DNA of 64,000 nt from Melitaea cinxia (GCF_905220565.1 NC_059419.1:9254670-9318669), one strand, 5' to 3'. Numbered from the stretch's first letter, positions 44,901 through 52,724 are shown. Notes: a model not told the origin generated them from the sequence alone. Numbers and translations: made by a program.

Positions 44901-46940
44901 TATATTTACGTCATCGAGTAATATCTGTAAACTTAATAACAATAAATTTTACATATGGGTATTCCCATATTCCATATTGATACACTAGTTACTGCCCGTG
45001 ACTTTGTCCATGTTGAATAGTTACTTGAAAAAACCCCCAATTTTGAAACATTCTTCATTAGTGCTCCGCTCCTATCGATCTTTACGTGATGATATATAGC
45101 CTATAGCCTTCCTCAATAAATGGACTATCTAACACTGAAAAAATTTTTCAAATCGGACCAGTAGTTCCTGAGATTAGCGCGTTCAAACAAACAAACTCTT
45201 CAGCTTTATATTAGTATAGATTATCAATATGTATATATTTTTTAATATTATCTTTTATCAATAACTTTAATATTTTACTCATAAACATCATTAACACGTT
45301 GAACGCCATGGGGGACACAAGTTAGTCCTCACTTGTTTAGTCAATTGGGTCAATTTAAAAGACCTTACTTACAAAATTTTTATAGTTTTTATTGCACACA
45401 CCCATTCTTAAAGAACTTGATTATTTTGCCTTACACTATATGACATATATATTTAAGTCATATTTTTTAAGTTGACTCTGGCTCGCGTTCATGTGGTGTC
45501 CCCCGCGACACCAATGGAAAAATTGGATGACGACTACATGGTGTCCCCCATGGCCCAAACAGAAAAACTAAAAATTCAAGCTGGCGTTTAACGTGTTAAT
45601 AGTTACTGAGAGTTATAAAAATGTATATTTATAAAATTATACTGAATATTTAATAGTACAAAATGGTTCATCTACTTGAGTTAGGCCAAGCTGTTTTTGG
45701 ATAAAACTCATTTTTTAAGGATTTATAGTATTGTAAAATGTATTATTAAAAAAAAGATATAGTATACAATAATATTATATCTTATATTACCATAGTGATA
45801 AACCAAAATCAAATTTAGTAGTAAAAAAAATTTGCAAGTTTCTAGAAAGATGTGTAAAGATCACAAGGTCATAAATTACCTATTTGCAAAGTAATTTCGT
45901 TTTGGAAATGAAGTATTAACAAAATACAAACAATATTGATAAGATATTAGCTAATAGCATTCAATTAGTTAATAGTTTAGGTACTGTAATTATAAATTCA
46001 ACTTGGGGTCAACGAACACTCACCTGGTGTATTGACCACATTGTACCCCTTTACACACATTATTGCACATTTTTATAACTTCTGTAATGATATAATACTA
46101 AATTGTCTATAGAATCAATCATAGCTTAGTTTGAAATACACCTTATCATTGAAATAAAACTTTGTGATAGCTTTAAAAAATTATGATAGAATACATAAAA
46201 AAGTCAATGTACAAAAAAAAAATTATGATTGACAGAAAACCATGACTAATATTTCATCAGATTTTAAAATTGTGTATAGATTCATAAGTGTTGCGAAAAC
46301 TTGACTGACCTGCTGTTGCACCATTTAGAATAAAAAAATATATATTCACTTATATCCGTAATCTTCGAGTAAGAGAATAAAAAGCACCACGCGCCCGTTG
46401 GCAACATGCTGCTAGCAACTAATTCTAGAACCGAACGTATTGAAGGGTATGGAATAGAACACACTTTTCATTTTCGAACATAGTTAAGCAAAGCTTAACC
46501 GCAACCCGACGAATATCTACGGGAAAGGTCACGCGTGGCACAATTCCATACTTTCACATTGCAAAACATTTGGCACTACTAGGGACGGAGGGACGAGAGG
46601 AGTGCTGGCGACGTCAGTGGCCCCGTACATCACTTGCAACGCTCACGTATCCACACACTAACCACATTTACATCATGGACTTCGTATTACATTCGCCCCA
46701 TCGGTTCGAGTGAGGTTCTACATGCTTTAACAATCGCACTGAGCGCTTGATATCAATGAAACAACCTTACAAAAGGCCAAATCGCGACTCGAGTCGGGTG
46801 TCACAGGCTCGTGCGAGCCGTTTCCGTATCTCCCACTTGCTTATCTGGCTTATGATCTTCAAAACTCGTAAACTTACATTGTAATTCTTATCCAGGGCAT
46901 TCAGAAGTCGATTACTTAGCTCATGAGCGTTATTACTCAT
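28843..46940 (-). CDS. MED26: MED26, Mediator complex subunit 26 (10 coding exons)
   Basis: MED26 links the Mediator complex to elongation factors at RNA polymerase II promoters in the nucleus. The N-terminus (residues ~5-88; LLNALDKNYN, VVDMQTVNEIISILEKFNIT, TTRLGKHVNELRRKT, RRAKVLVKRWRDLV) is the TFIIS-N/LW helical-bundle domain. It is 40-50% alike human MED26 as I remember it. The middle is Ser/Pro/Lys-rich with a basic patch (KKAKRDKKPKEERRRPKRR). The C-terminus has LLPGVNG (~400) and ends EWHECARLGDLVALPYVVID, like the human PGVNG and LPYVCLD that anchor MED26 to Mediator. Joined exons are 46,940-46,878; 42,251-42,177; 39,183-39,048; 37,801-37,771; 35,696-35,620; 34,583-34,482; 34,118-34,022; 33,340-33,103; 32,300-32,171; 29,963-28,843. 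That is 2,070 nt, 689 residues plus stop, with every intron GT-AG. Human is 600 residues. The family call is very secure; the fourth exon is the weak point. Confidence 0.9.
30294..31824 (+). mobile_element. piggyBac-like element with deleted core, in MED26 intron 9
   Basis: CCTCGTAAGTCC at 30,294-30,305 is exactly inverted at 31,813-31,824. Both sides are flanked by ATAT, a four-base duplication in place of the usual piggyBac TTAA. Inverted words of the form GTACTT-n-AAGTACAAAT (30,308; 30,388; 30,731; 30,785; 31,602; 31,757) recur near both ends, as in subterminal repeats. The coding remnants inside are described separately. The 1.53-kb length, versus about 2.4 kb for complete elements, fits an internal deletion. 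Confidence 0.8.
30546..31280 (+). pseudogene. piggyBac-like transposase, N- and C-terminal remnants
   Basis: An N-terminal piece (ATG 30,546; a GTAAG...TTGTAG intron; exon from 30,842) reads FDEIQIAELLNN and FEDSDDEYVPD, the acidic start common in piggyBac-family proteins. The C-terminal piece (to TAA at 31,280) reads CDKRSLFKCSDCNVAIC then CCRAFHRQ, the Cys-rich zinc-binding tail. The DDD catalytic core is missing and the frame breaks at 30,934, so no active transposase can be made. Confidence 0.8.
32171..32300 (-). CDS. MED26: MED26 exon 9 (residues 274-317)
   Basis: Acceptor ATTATTACAG, then VKTTKELLEQIQSRGSGKTP and SPRSPGSPHSPDVMLIEPD. Donor GATT|GTACGT, leaving one base that pairs with CT of the last exon. 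The TKELLEQIQSR helix and SP repeats are intact. The frame hits a TGA if the donor is read through, which supports the splice. Confidence 0.85.
32622..32900 (+). repeat. Family A repeat, best-preserved copy
   Basis: Reads aggtcggcaaacaagcgtac, ggctcacctgatggtaagcg, 'attaccgtagcttatagacgcctgcagcaccagaagcatcgcaag', 'gagctctggtcaccttactcaacaacagg', 'cttctgtaaggtcgaggtac' and ends aggaaattcctgctgtgcc. It lies in MED26 intron 8. I see no A/B box or coding frame, so its class is unclear. Confidence 0.85.
32937..33055 (+). repeat. Family A repeat, 3'-truncated
   Basis: 'aggtcgggaaacaagtgtatggctcacctgatggtaag', 'cagcaccagaaacaacgcaagcgtgtt', then the copy stops. Only about 35 bp after the previous copy, in MED26 intron 8. 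Confidence 0.8.
33103..33340 (-). CDS. MED26: MED26 exon 8 (residues 194-273)
   Basis: Acceptor TTTATATCAG, then about 80 codons rich in Gly, Pro and Arg (AETTIPEVPEPSVPPGTGPP), ending DPYTALVNRLPPAGAKK. The donor AAG|GTTATT is the weakest in the gene. GC content of the exon is near 70% beside AT-rich introns. The RDPQDPYTALVN segment sits where vertebrate MED26 has its RPRDYTV motif, which may be homologous. Confidence 0.8.
33440..33705 (-). repeat. Rearranged family B SINE pieces
   Basis: 33,440-33,515 reversed has a tRNA-like head (A box GTTACCGCAGCGGTTA, B box GGTTCGAACCCC type). 33,620-33,705 in forward sense has the tail 'gagacccttctcctacatgtagagg...gtgagatgttacaggctgaatc'. The opposite orientations suggest two partial insertions. 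Confidence 0.6.
33772..33985 (+). repeat. Family A repeat, diverged
   Basis: 'gatggtaagcggtaactgtagc', 'gataacaccaggacaacc', 'ttctgtaaggttgagatact', 'agatgtttcctgccatacct'. All blocks are recognisable but with many substitutions. In MED26 intron 7. Confidence 0.7.
34022..34118 (-). CDS. MED26: MED26 exon 7 (residues 162-194)
   Basis: Acceptor ATTTTTTCAG, donor AGAAG|GTAACT. Encodes VKRMSTPDVLSDEKKAKRDK then KPKEERRRPKRR. The Lys/Arg cluster is a probable nuclear localisation signal. The entering phase matches exon 6 and the exit phase matches exon 8 without adjustment. Confidence 0.85.
34285..34432 (-). repeat. Family A repeat, reverse copy
   Basis: Reversed, it gives 'aaacaagcgtacggccggacggtaagcgg', 'gccacatcagaagcatcgcaatc', 'caggagctctggccaccttg' and 'caggaacacaacactactt'. 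In MED26 intron 6, about 50 bp from exon 6. Confidence 0.75.
34482..34583 (-). CDS. MED26: MED26 exon 6 (residues 128-162)
   Basis: Acceptor TTATTTCCAG, donor CCAC|GTTAGT. Reads WGGYESDSQDVILVDDD, a proline run, then ALTHKPVTP. The acidic SDSQDVILVDDD stretch resembles a SUMO-interaction or CK2-type motif, but that is only a pattern. Phase 1 on both sides. Confidence 0.75.
35620..35696 (-). CDS. MED26: MED26 exon 5 (residues 102-128)
   Basis: Acceptor ATCTGTCCAG, donor ACGC|GTAAGT. The frame compatible with the following exon reads VEPIVSGATSTQIGRHTSHI. Codon third positions are mostly G/C, as in the other exons. The frame reached directly from exon 3 (SNRSSAERQV) has A/T-ending codons and would run into a stop in the next exon. 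Confidence 0.65.
35740..36050 (+). mobile_element. Family B SINE, full length
   Basis: Head with B box TTGCGGGTTCGATTCCCGC at about 35,790-35,810, the 'tacaaatactgctattcagtctggttgtctg' body, 'cctgatagcgatcgtaactcatagtaggg', and the tail 'ctatgtccagcagtgggatgttaccggctgaatcg'. In MED26 intron 4, on the strand opposite to the gene. Confidence 0.8.
36270..37040 (-). pseudogene. Decayed LINE ORF2 (linker and RT start)
   Basis: Minus-strand pieces in broken frames give RILLKQQLCPWITPTIRTM (37,030-36,970; the endonuclease-RT linker, typically CPWIT..I...M) and IIINKSPSTGIFPGA (about 36,430; the RT start, typically IIN.S...G.FP..WK.A). Several stops and shifts intervene. It lies in MED26 intron 4 in the same sense as the gene. 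Confidence 0.6.
37466..37700 (+). mobile_element. Helitron 5' part, degraded
   Basis: 'tctatgtaaataaaaattaatcactcattgtgttgctaagcg' and 'attcgaaacgacttgaccaattcggctaa' match the 5' end of the Helitron at 24,566. The body follows ('tttagaaaatttcttaaggtact') but no CTAG end is found. Confidence 0.6.
37771..37801 (-). CDS. MED26: MED26 microexon (31 nt, inferred)
   Basis: Exon 3 leaves one base, whereas the GC3-rich frame of the next exon (VEPIVSGATSTQIG) and of all later exons needs two. A 31-nt exon between GTAAACAG and GAG|GTAAGC at this place supplies exactly that shift and reads ISSRQPAWRR. The donor is strong and the acceptor has a short pyrimidine tract. A SINE starts only about 30 bp upstream on the minus strand. 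An exon elsewhere in the 3.3-kb gap is the alternative. Confidence 0.45.
37833..38090 (+). mobile_element. Family B SINE, 5'-truncated
   Basis: 'gtattggccatacagatgtttgccgtggtctgg', 'gggtcttcccaccgtgcctcggagagcacgttaag', 'cgatcgttactcatagtagggaatatatccgccaacccgc', tail 'gtgggatattataggctgaagcg'. The tRNA head is missing. The left end lies about 30 bp from the putative MED26 microexon. Confidence 0.85.
38492..38720 (+). repeat. Family A repeat with poly-C
   Basis: 'cgtagcttagtcgcccgcagcaccagaagcattgcattgcgttgccga', a run of about 18 C (38,572-38,589), 'ggaacacaacaatgcttgggagcagtgc', 'gatatttcctgctgtgcc'. Confidence 0.8.
38775..38960 (+). repeat. Family B SINE, head half
   Basis: 'gatggcgcgttggcgctgca' (A box), 'tgtcgcgggttcgattcgctcacgacag' (B box), 'catttgtattagtcatacaaatgtttgccgtggtctgg'. 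The tail half is absent. Lies about 90 bp from MED26 exon 3. Confidence 0.75.
39048..39183 (-). CDS. MED26: MED26 exon 3 (residues 47-92)
   Basis: Acceptor TTGTTCCAG, then TTRLGKHVNELRRKTSDPTL and ARRAKVLVKRWRDLVIPAIA. Donor ACGG|GTAACT, leaving one base of codon 92. This is the conserved end of the TFIIS-N domain (TRLGK.IN.LR.KT....LA.RAK.L...W..L). GC-rich third positions contrast with the introns. Confidence 0.92.
39962..40405. mobile_element. MITE-like element with ~38-bp inverted ends
   Basis: 'atagaaaccacggagcttgg' and 'agagaagcagaatgatcgct' (39,975-40,015) are inverted at 40,366-40,405 (agcgatcgttctccttctct, ccaagctcaatgatagaaac) with about five mismatches. A third weaker copy of the end (atagaaacgagctcctttct) lies just outside at 39,820. 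The 444-bp body has no coding frame I recognise. In MED26 intron 2. Confidence 0.6.
40680..40920 (-). repeat. Helitron- or LINE-type degraded fragment
   Basis: 'ctagcggagccggcagacgttatcttgcc' resembles the reversed GC-hairpin/CTAG ends of the other Helitrons. 'aaacaaatcagttcagccgtttaggagtttagagacaaacacacac' is the matching interior. The 5' end is not identifiable. Confidence 0.45.
41576..41894. mobile_element. Family E MITE, copy 1
   Basis: The end 'aggacatccattaatagcgtgagct' (41,577) is inverted at the other side as 'aactcacgtaattaatgacccc' (41,873-41,894). The interior 'aaaaaatataaaatattacagatatta' matches copy 2 at 49,907-50,230. A G run of about 12 (41,658) corresponds to the poly-G of copy 2. 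The termini resemble those of family D (gggg.catcaataaattacgt). Confidence 0.7.
42177..42251 (-). CDS. MED26: MED26 exon 2 (residues 22-46)
   Basis: Acceptor ATTTTACAG, 25 codons VVDMQTVNEIISILEKFNIT plus KELLE, donor GAG|GTAATG. Phase 0 to 0. It continues helix 2-3 of the N-terminal domain exactly where animal MED26 has (I/V)..M..V.....LE...IT...LE. Confidence 0.9.
42830..43075 (+). repeat. RTE-like LINE 3' end
   Basis: 'ccaactgctggctttgaaatac.acaggccgaagacggg', 'gcgacaaagccagtactgcggtcaccaacccgcctgcccagcgtggtgac', then a reading frame KLVEAYVQQWTV at about 43,024-43,060 and a (GAT)n tail. That C-terminal signature (W..L.EAYVQQWT) is characteristic of RTE-clade proteins. Confidence 0.75.
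43076..44990. other. Intron sequence, mostly featureless
   Basis: AT-rich part of MED26 intron 1. 43,760-43,880 holds 'ttgcagtttcttgtcggttcttctctgcagaagacatcgacattc', which I recall as a common lepidopteran interspersed repeat tail. A short (TA)n tract lies at 44,470-44,490. Nothing else is recognised. Confidence 0.4.
44995..45220 (-). mobile_element. Non-autonomous Helitron
   Basis: Reversed copy: CTAG at 44,995-44,998 followed by 'ttactgcccgtgactttgtccatgt' (3' hairpin). It ends 'tcagctttatattagtataga', the complement of a TCTATACTAATATAAAGCTG start. It shares 'cggaccagtagttcctgagattagcgcgttcaaac' with 1,881-2,035. Confidence 0.75.
45291..45599. mobile_element. piggyBac-type MITE with TTAA flanks
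   Basis: TTAACACGTTGAACGCCA at 45,291 is inverted as TGGCGTTTAACGTGTTAA ending at 45,599, with one mismatch. TTAA at both ends is the piggyBac target duplication. The interior has 'tggtgtcccccgcgacacca' and 'catggtgtcccccatggcc' hairpin words. 309 bp, no coding frame. In MED26 intron 1. The ends differ from those of the element at 30,294-31,824, so a different transposase is implied. Confidence 0.85.
46878..46940 (-). CDS. MED26: MED26 exon 1 (residues 1-21)
   Basis: ATG at 46,940-46,938 in the context TTATAAATGAGT, followed by SNNAHELSNRLLNALDKNYN and the donor AAT|GTAAGT, phase 0. It encodes the first helix of the TFIIS-N domain. No other in-frame ATG fits the conserved start. Confidence 0.85.
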
Positions 46941-47060
46941 TTATAAACGAAAATATTTAACTAAATACGACGAACGTGTCTCGGCTGCGTCGTAATGGCG
47001 GACCGACGACTACGTATGCCCGTGCCAGGGCATTTTAGCCGAATAATTCAGCTGATATCT
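46941..47060 (-). promoter_or_regulatory. MED26 5' UTR and core promoter region
   Basis: Sequence directly upstream of the MED26 ATG becomes GC-rich between 46,970 and 47,060 (ggctgcgtcgtaatggcggaccgacg on the plus strand), unlike the AT-rich surroundings. The minus strand carries CCGCCATTACGAC, similar to the YY1/Pho-type CCAT motif often near TATA-less housekeeping starts. No TATA box at the expected distance. The start site is not determined. Confidence 0.35.
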
Positions 47061-47744
47061 ACTACAGGCGACGCACACTCGTGTTTTTCCGTTTCTTTTG
47101 ACGGGAAAAACATTTATTTTACGATTATGGCCGCTAGGTGGCACTGGCATCAAAATGAAATCAAAAAAATACGTAGTTCATTTACATTCAAAAGTTATGA
47201 AAAATATAAAACGATATAAATATTGTAATATTTTTGTATTAACATACTTTTTTAATGCACAAAATGATAATTTTAATATAACTGAAATGTACTTATTCAG
47301 CAACACTGAGCTAACAGTGTTTTTATATATGGTAAGTTCAAATAGGCTGTACGATTATTTTAACGCAAGATGGCTCTGAACGTTAGATAATTAGTAATCT
47401 TATTTCTGAACGTAACAATACACCACAGATTTATACATTTTTATTAATCCACAGAGTAAATCTTATGTCACGACTTTATTTATGAGTTTATGTTATAGGT
47501 TCATTTTCATTAGTTTTCAAATAATTTTTATCTTTCTTTTAATGAAAGCATATTTAAAAACAATCTTTTTAAAGAGATGCTTAGAAATGATAGTCAAGTT
47601 TTTATTACACTTCCATATGAATGTATAAAATATATTACAATTAATTATATGGTTTTGATTGAATAGAATGTTGCTTTTACGTAAGTTATGAATTTTAAAT
47701 GTATTAAAAACTTATTATTATTATTTTTTTTTAAATATATAGAC

Positions 47745-48110
47745 TAGCGCTTGACCGCGATCTCACCTAATGGTAAGTGAAGATGCAGCCTAAGATAGTG
47801 CGCGCTTGCCTAGAACATGCCTATTCACTCTTGATTTGAAAATACCTAAGTTGTAATTATTTGGAAAAATGGAAGCCGGAAGGGCATTGCAAATTTTTGC
47901 GGTGCGTATTAAGAAAGAGGAACCAAAACGCTTAGTGCGAGATCGTGGGATTTCAACCACGTAGCGGTGCACACTCAAGCGATGCCTTGCGGTTCGGTGG
48001 TAGAATGGTGATGGTGGAACCAAATTGTGCAGCTCTTGGGCACACTTTCCGAAATATATTCTGTAAAATACAGACAGACAGGCAACCTTGCGCCGATGTT
48101 CAAGACTTTT
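47745..48110 (-). pseudogene. LINE 3' end, RT C-terminus
   Basis: A minus-strand frame from about 48,110 reads VFYRIYFGKCAQELHNLVPP, then RTARHRLSVHRYVVEIPRSR, then RTAKICNALPASIFPNNY and FKSRVNRHVLGKRAL with a stop. This is the diagnostic C-terminal block of R1/jockey-like LINE proteins. The 3' UTR part 'cttaccattaggtgagatcgcgg' follows at the left. About 105 codons remain open. It is a close relative of 9,470-9,725. Confidence 0.85.
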
Positions 48111-48111
48111 A

Positions 48112-48272
48112 AAAGTAAAACTTCTTTACGCACGTTTGACTTGGGGAGTAAGCTGGTGAATGTGTGACGAGAGCGTTACGAAAAAGTAAGGCGCGTGGAA
48201 GTTGAGAGGGAGATATAAGTTAGACGGAGCTAAAAAAGTTTTACTTCAATCGTGTGATCTAAGGAATACTCG
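48112..48272 (+). mobile_element. Family H TIR element, copy 2
   Basis: AAAAGTAAAACTTCTTTACG at the left and AAAAAAGTTTTACTTCAATCG-type sequence at the right form an inverted pair. The body contains gtgacgagagcgttacgaaa and 'gaagttgagagggagatataagttag'. It continues with the 'gtgtgatctaagg.a.actcg' end seen in the other copies. Confidence 0.7.
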
Positions 48273-48731
48273 TTTTTATTTTGAAAAAATTGAACTTGAC
48301 ATTTGTTGATACACCATATTTTAACTGAACGAAGGTTATTAAGCATCGTAGTTTATAAAATAAATATATTTAATTTATTTTTCTATATTCGTAGCTTTTT
48401 CAAGTTTCCGAACGGAGCCATTTATAATTTGCAAGAAAATCTCGATTTCGCACAGGCAACATTCGTAGGGAGAGACAAACGACAGCGGGCCATCTTTCAA
48501 AACGTGTGTCACTTTTCAATTTGTAAGGTGCCGTGTCGTGTAAATTACGATGGCTTACGATTTGTGAATACTTTCATTTTGCTATGAAACAAAGCGAATA
48601 AATTCGTCGCTTTCTTTAACCGCGGTTTCATAGTGAATTTTTCAAATGTGATGTTTTTTACGATCGAAGGCATCGAGTGTTTATAAATGGCTAAAATAAT
48701 AGTTTATTTGTGTGTTGTGTAGTGAGTGGCA

Positions 48732-48911
48732 ATGGATCGTCGGTGTTCACAGTCGGTTCGGACGCTAGTTTTCGATGATTCCGACTCCGACCCACCTAAG
48801 AGTGGTCCGAAGAAGGATTTGTTGGCATCAGCGGCACCGTCTTCGTTGAACCAGAGCGCGGAAGGTCAGAAAAGTTTAATAAATATTTTGTCACAATCCA
48901 GCGCAATGTAG
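48732..48911 (+). CDS. Unrecognised 59-residue ORF or first exon
   Basis: ATG in the context GGCAATGG opens 59 codons: MDRRCSQSVRTLVFDDSDSD, then PPKSGPKKDLLASAAPSSLN, then a segment with QKSLINIL. Composition (Ser/Asp/Lys, G/C-rich codons) is gene-like and stands out from the AT-rich surroundings. The QKSLINIL string loosely resembles a PIP box but lacks the two aromatic residues. A donor-like GTAGTA overlaps the last codons (AAT|GTAGTA), so this may be the first exon of a gene continuing right. I found no clear second exon. It is divergent to MED26, 1.8 kb away. Confidence 0.4.
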   Translation: MDRRCSQSVRTLVFDDSDSDPPKSGPKKDLLASAAPSSLNQSAEGQKSLINILSQSSAM

Positions 48912-51900
48912 TAATTCGCGGTGTTTTCAAGGTTCGTTCAGCCGTCAATATAATCGCGATTACGATGAATCTACAGTACTTTATGCATTTATGTTCACTA
49001 TTTATCATCTATTCTATTATTTTCTTATCTCTATGTTAATATATAATTGATGTAAATGCACTTAATCAATACTATATATTTAAGCTGATGTTTTCACTGA
49101 CAATAAAATGCTAACTACCGTCAATTCGAATAATAATATAATTTAAATAAACAATATTATATTATTGGGATCTAACCACGAGCAAATCAGGTACAGCAAT
49201 TTAAAATATTACAATTTGAATTAGTTTCCTATAATTTAAAGCCTACCCGTCAATAATATAATTTTATATTAATATGGAACACTAAAAAAATATGGTATTA
49301 AACTTTCATAAAATCTTCTGTGCTCATTTGGCACAATTGAAAGCCATTGATTGATTTGATTGAAGAAGAACTTTCATGAAAAAATATTCACGATGAAATC
49401 CATTAAAACGATATAATTGAGCCATTCAAGTTATTTAGAAAGAGTTTTAATTTATGATATATATGCAATTAGTCATTTTGCTATAATCAGTATTTTTTTA
49501 ACTCTTTCTGCCTTGTCGCAATTAAACAATTAAAACTTAAAGGGTCAAAAATAAAATATAAAAATTCCTAAAACTTTTTCCTAAAACATTTATTTTATTA
49601 TGCACGTTTATTACTTTAAGAATAAGAAGAAGAAGTTATTATTTGTCATAATTTTAATCAATATACCCAGTGGATTGTTATCCACTGTGATTGTGTAAAT
49701 CCCACTGGGGTATTCCAAATTAATGATTAAATGTAAAATCATTTATCTATACCATTGTATATTAATTAATGATGTTACCAGTATTTTGCCTTTAAAATAT
49801 ATTTGACTTAAAATACTAAAAAAGATATAAAATTATATTCAAAACTAGTTCTTAATGTGCCATGAATAATTATGCTTAAAACAAATTTTCTTCTATTGAT
49901 TAAAAAGGGGACATCCATTGATTACGTGAGCTCATCAGGGGGGGAGGGGTCAATGAAATTTCATTTCAACCGAGGGAGGAATAATTGAAATAATCGCATC
50001 CACTTTAAAAAATATAAAATATTACAGATATTACAAAAAAAAAAATCAAGTGTTTATTTTACAATAAATTTCATGGCTGCTAAAATAATTTAGTTTTTGC
50101 TTTAATTTTTATTTCATTTAAATAAATTGACTATACAGTTTATTATCTCCCATCAATCTGTCAATCTCACGTAAGGGGTGAGGGGGTCTAAACTGATCGA
50201 AAAATAGCTCACGTATTTAATGGATGCCCCCAAAATTATACTTAATTTTTCATTTAACTTTAATTTTCAAAAGTTCCTTAAATAAAACGTTTATAATTAT
50301 TTCATATTTTATGATCAGCAATAAATAAACTATTCTCATTTACTTTTTTATTTTCCTTGTGCCTTTATTATTTTTAATTTTATTCCATTTTAAGCCCTAC
50401 AGATTTTTAATAAAAAATAAATTATATGTATATAAAATATGTGTGATTTAATTTTCATTAAGAAATTCTTTTTAATCATCAATCATTATCAATTATATCA
50501 AGAACCAAAATTAGTAAAGAAAGAAGTTTAAAATGTGTTATGACAAATTATAACAATAAAAAGTACCATTAAAACAAGTGCTTTGAGAAAAATAAATAAA
50601 AAAAAATTAAAAAAATTGAAATTGTTTTTTAGTCATATTTGTAAATATCTAATAAAAAAAAACATCCTGACATTAAAAACAAGCAAATAGGCTACACTTA
50701 CTCATAAAAAAGGCTAAGCAATCCTACAAGAATTTCATAATTCAAATCTATGTGTACCTAAATTAATCGTATCGGAACAAACATTTTCACACACACAACT
50801 TTAAAGTTCATGCACTCACACATAACTGATCATCAATCCAATTAAATAAAAACATACACTGGACACAAAAAATGCTCTGAATAACAATCACGTACCTGTC
50901 TCACATAACATTATGATTTTACTTTAACAATGAGGCCGTGGGAAATGTTATTGGAGACACGACTTATGTTTTTAAATACCGTATTATGTGTGCTTGAGTC
51001 TATAACCCATATGTTGTGTTTGTATGTAAGTTTAAAATGTGAACTGAGGCAACTGTAAATATCTCAATGATAGCAACAAGCTGTTTTCCTATATATAAGA
51101 AATTAGAGTTTAATTTTAATGTGATAATCTTTTACGTCGACGCTGGATGATTCTGGAATATCTTTAAAAAAAAAAAAATTCATTCTGATACCTAACAATG
51201 ACGTCAAACAGGGTCTTAGTATCCATTTTACCTACCAGTGACATTGCTAAGGTCTCTAGAGCCCACAGCGATACACATTTCAAAAATAAAAAAGCTCAAA
51301 CCACCATGCTATACTTTGAGTTGGTAGATTATTTCTCCTAATTTCTCTACTGGGTGTATGATCAGTTTTACAAGGGGTCTGCTAGCCTTCCTCAAGGAGC
51401 TAGGCTGGCATGAATAAGGCCCCCAGCCAACAACGCTAAATAGGCGCAATGAGACGTCGAGTTGCAGAGAATAGCCCGTGAAGAAACAACAACAATGTAT
51501 GATCAGTTATCAGTTATTTATGATAACAGGTGGAGCTGACTTTACATTTATTACAGTTGAATACATATTCTTTTATCCTATAAAAATATATGAATGACAA
51601 TATTAAAATACTTAATTAGAAGGAAAATTTATTACCTAAACTATGTGGCCTGTGGAAACTTTGATTTGTCATCACACAAATCATGATATGAACACATATA
51701 CATCAATATGTGTAGGATTATCAATAATAATGTAGATAGATAATTGAACTTTTCAGATCTTTAACATCAGTATTTTAAGACTCTTTCATAACTTTTTTAA
51801 ATGCCACTCTCACACATGGTAACTGAGTCTCTGGTCCTTGTGTGAAATCATCAAAATAATTCTATACCTGTAGGTTTAAATAAAACACATATATTTTAAC

Positions 51901-51990
51901 ATATTACAATTCAAATGTAAATAACTTTATTTGGTGAACAATTTAAATGTATGACAAAAACGGAAACAGAATTTGATAGTCATCATTTGA
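48912..51990. other. AT-rich stretch without recognised genes
   Basis: Apart from the MITE at 49,907-50,230, I see no gene. A GC-richer patch at 51,350-51,495 (gccttcctcaaggagctaggctggcatgaataaggcccccagcc) looks like an interspersed repeat; its reverse strand has an open frame (SLQLDVSLRLFSVVGWGP) that I cannot place. Only A/T homopolymers and scattered inverted repeats are present otherwise. Confidence 0.45.
49907..50230. mobile_element. Family E MITE, copy 2
   Basis: 'ggggacatccattgattacgtgagctc' at the left is inverted as 'gctcacgtatttaatggatgcccc' at the right. G run plus 'gaggggtcaatgaaat' just inside, with 'cttacgtgagattgac' type inverted words on the far side. 324 bp, no coding. Same family as 41,576-41,894. 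Confidence 0.8.
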
Positions 51991-51993
51991 ATA

Positions 51994-51997
<4 letters not shown>

Positions 51998-52036
<39 letters not shown>

Positions 52037-52080
52037 GTCAAATTGAGTAACCTTCTCCTTTTTTGAAGTCGGCTAAAAAT
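51998..52080 (-). repeat. (AT)n microsatellite and C-related end
   Basis: An AT tract of about 35 bases (51,998-52,033) is followed by 'tagtcaaattgagtaaccttctccttttttgaagtcgg'. That is the terminus also seen at 1-55 and 26,650-26,700, where it is again preceded by TA repeats. The microsatellite is therefore part of the element. Confidence 0.7.
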
Positions 52081-52724
52081 ACCTTCTAAATACCTTCTCT
52101 ATTTCCTTGTAAACATATACTGGCTATTAATCCACTACTACTATGAATCATAGCGACATGTTTTATAAACCTTAATTAAGATAAATAGTAGATATCAGTA
52201 ATGGATTTGAACTAGATATGACCTTTACCTATCTGTTTTCATTTTTTTTTAAATCACTTTTTTTAATACTTGGCTATCTGTGAAATTGACACGTTGAGTC
52301 GTTCAGTTAAAATTTTAAAGATTGTCGGGGTTAAGCAGTAGGAATTTGTGTGGATTGGAAATATGTTATCGAACCTCTCGTTCAGTGTAGATATACCATG
52401 CTATTTCAGTCAGGAATACGTTCTAATCTGGTTAAAATGTTGCGTATACTAGCCGTATCCCACAGTTGAATTCCGTATGATTGATTGATTAATGATGAAT
52501 TCCGTTTGTCCCCCCATTAATGTGTCCATCTGTTTAATGCACAACAATCGTTTTATATCTACTTGAGTACATTAAAAAATAAATCGTGAACGCGTTTCCT
52601 AAAAAAATTCCTGGCCAGGCTATATTATATTCACCAAGTACCGCTCAAATCAGATTCATAGAGCAGACAACTGTATATCATTGTATTCGCAATGAAACAG
52701 CTATCTTGTACGATTTATTTATTA

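Noticed and set aside
46995..47219. 74-codon plus-strand frame starting at an ATGGCGG
   Set aside because: It is antisense to the MED26 promoter/5' UTR, turns AT-rich halfway and shows no domain; composition is explained by the promoter.
48303..48587. 94-codon plus-strand frame upstream of the 48.7-kb ORF
   Set aside because: Starts in AT-rich repeat-adjacent DNA; the later part (FVGRDKRQRAIF) is mildly gene-like, but no start context, splice sites or family could be supported.
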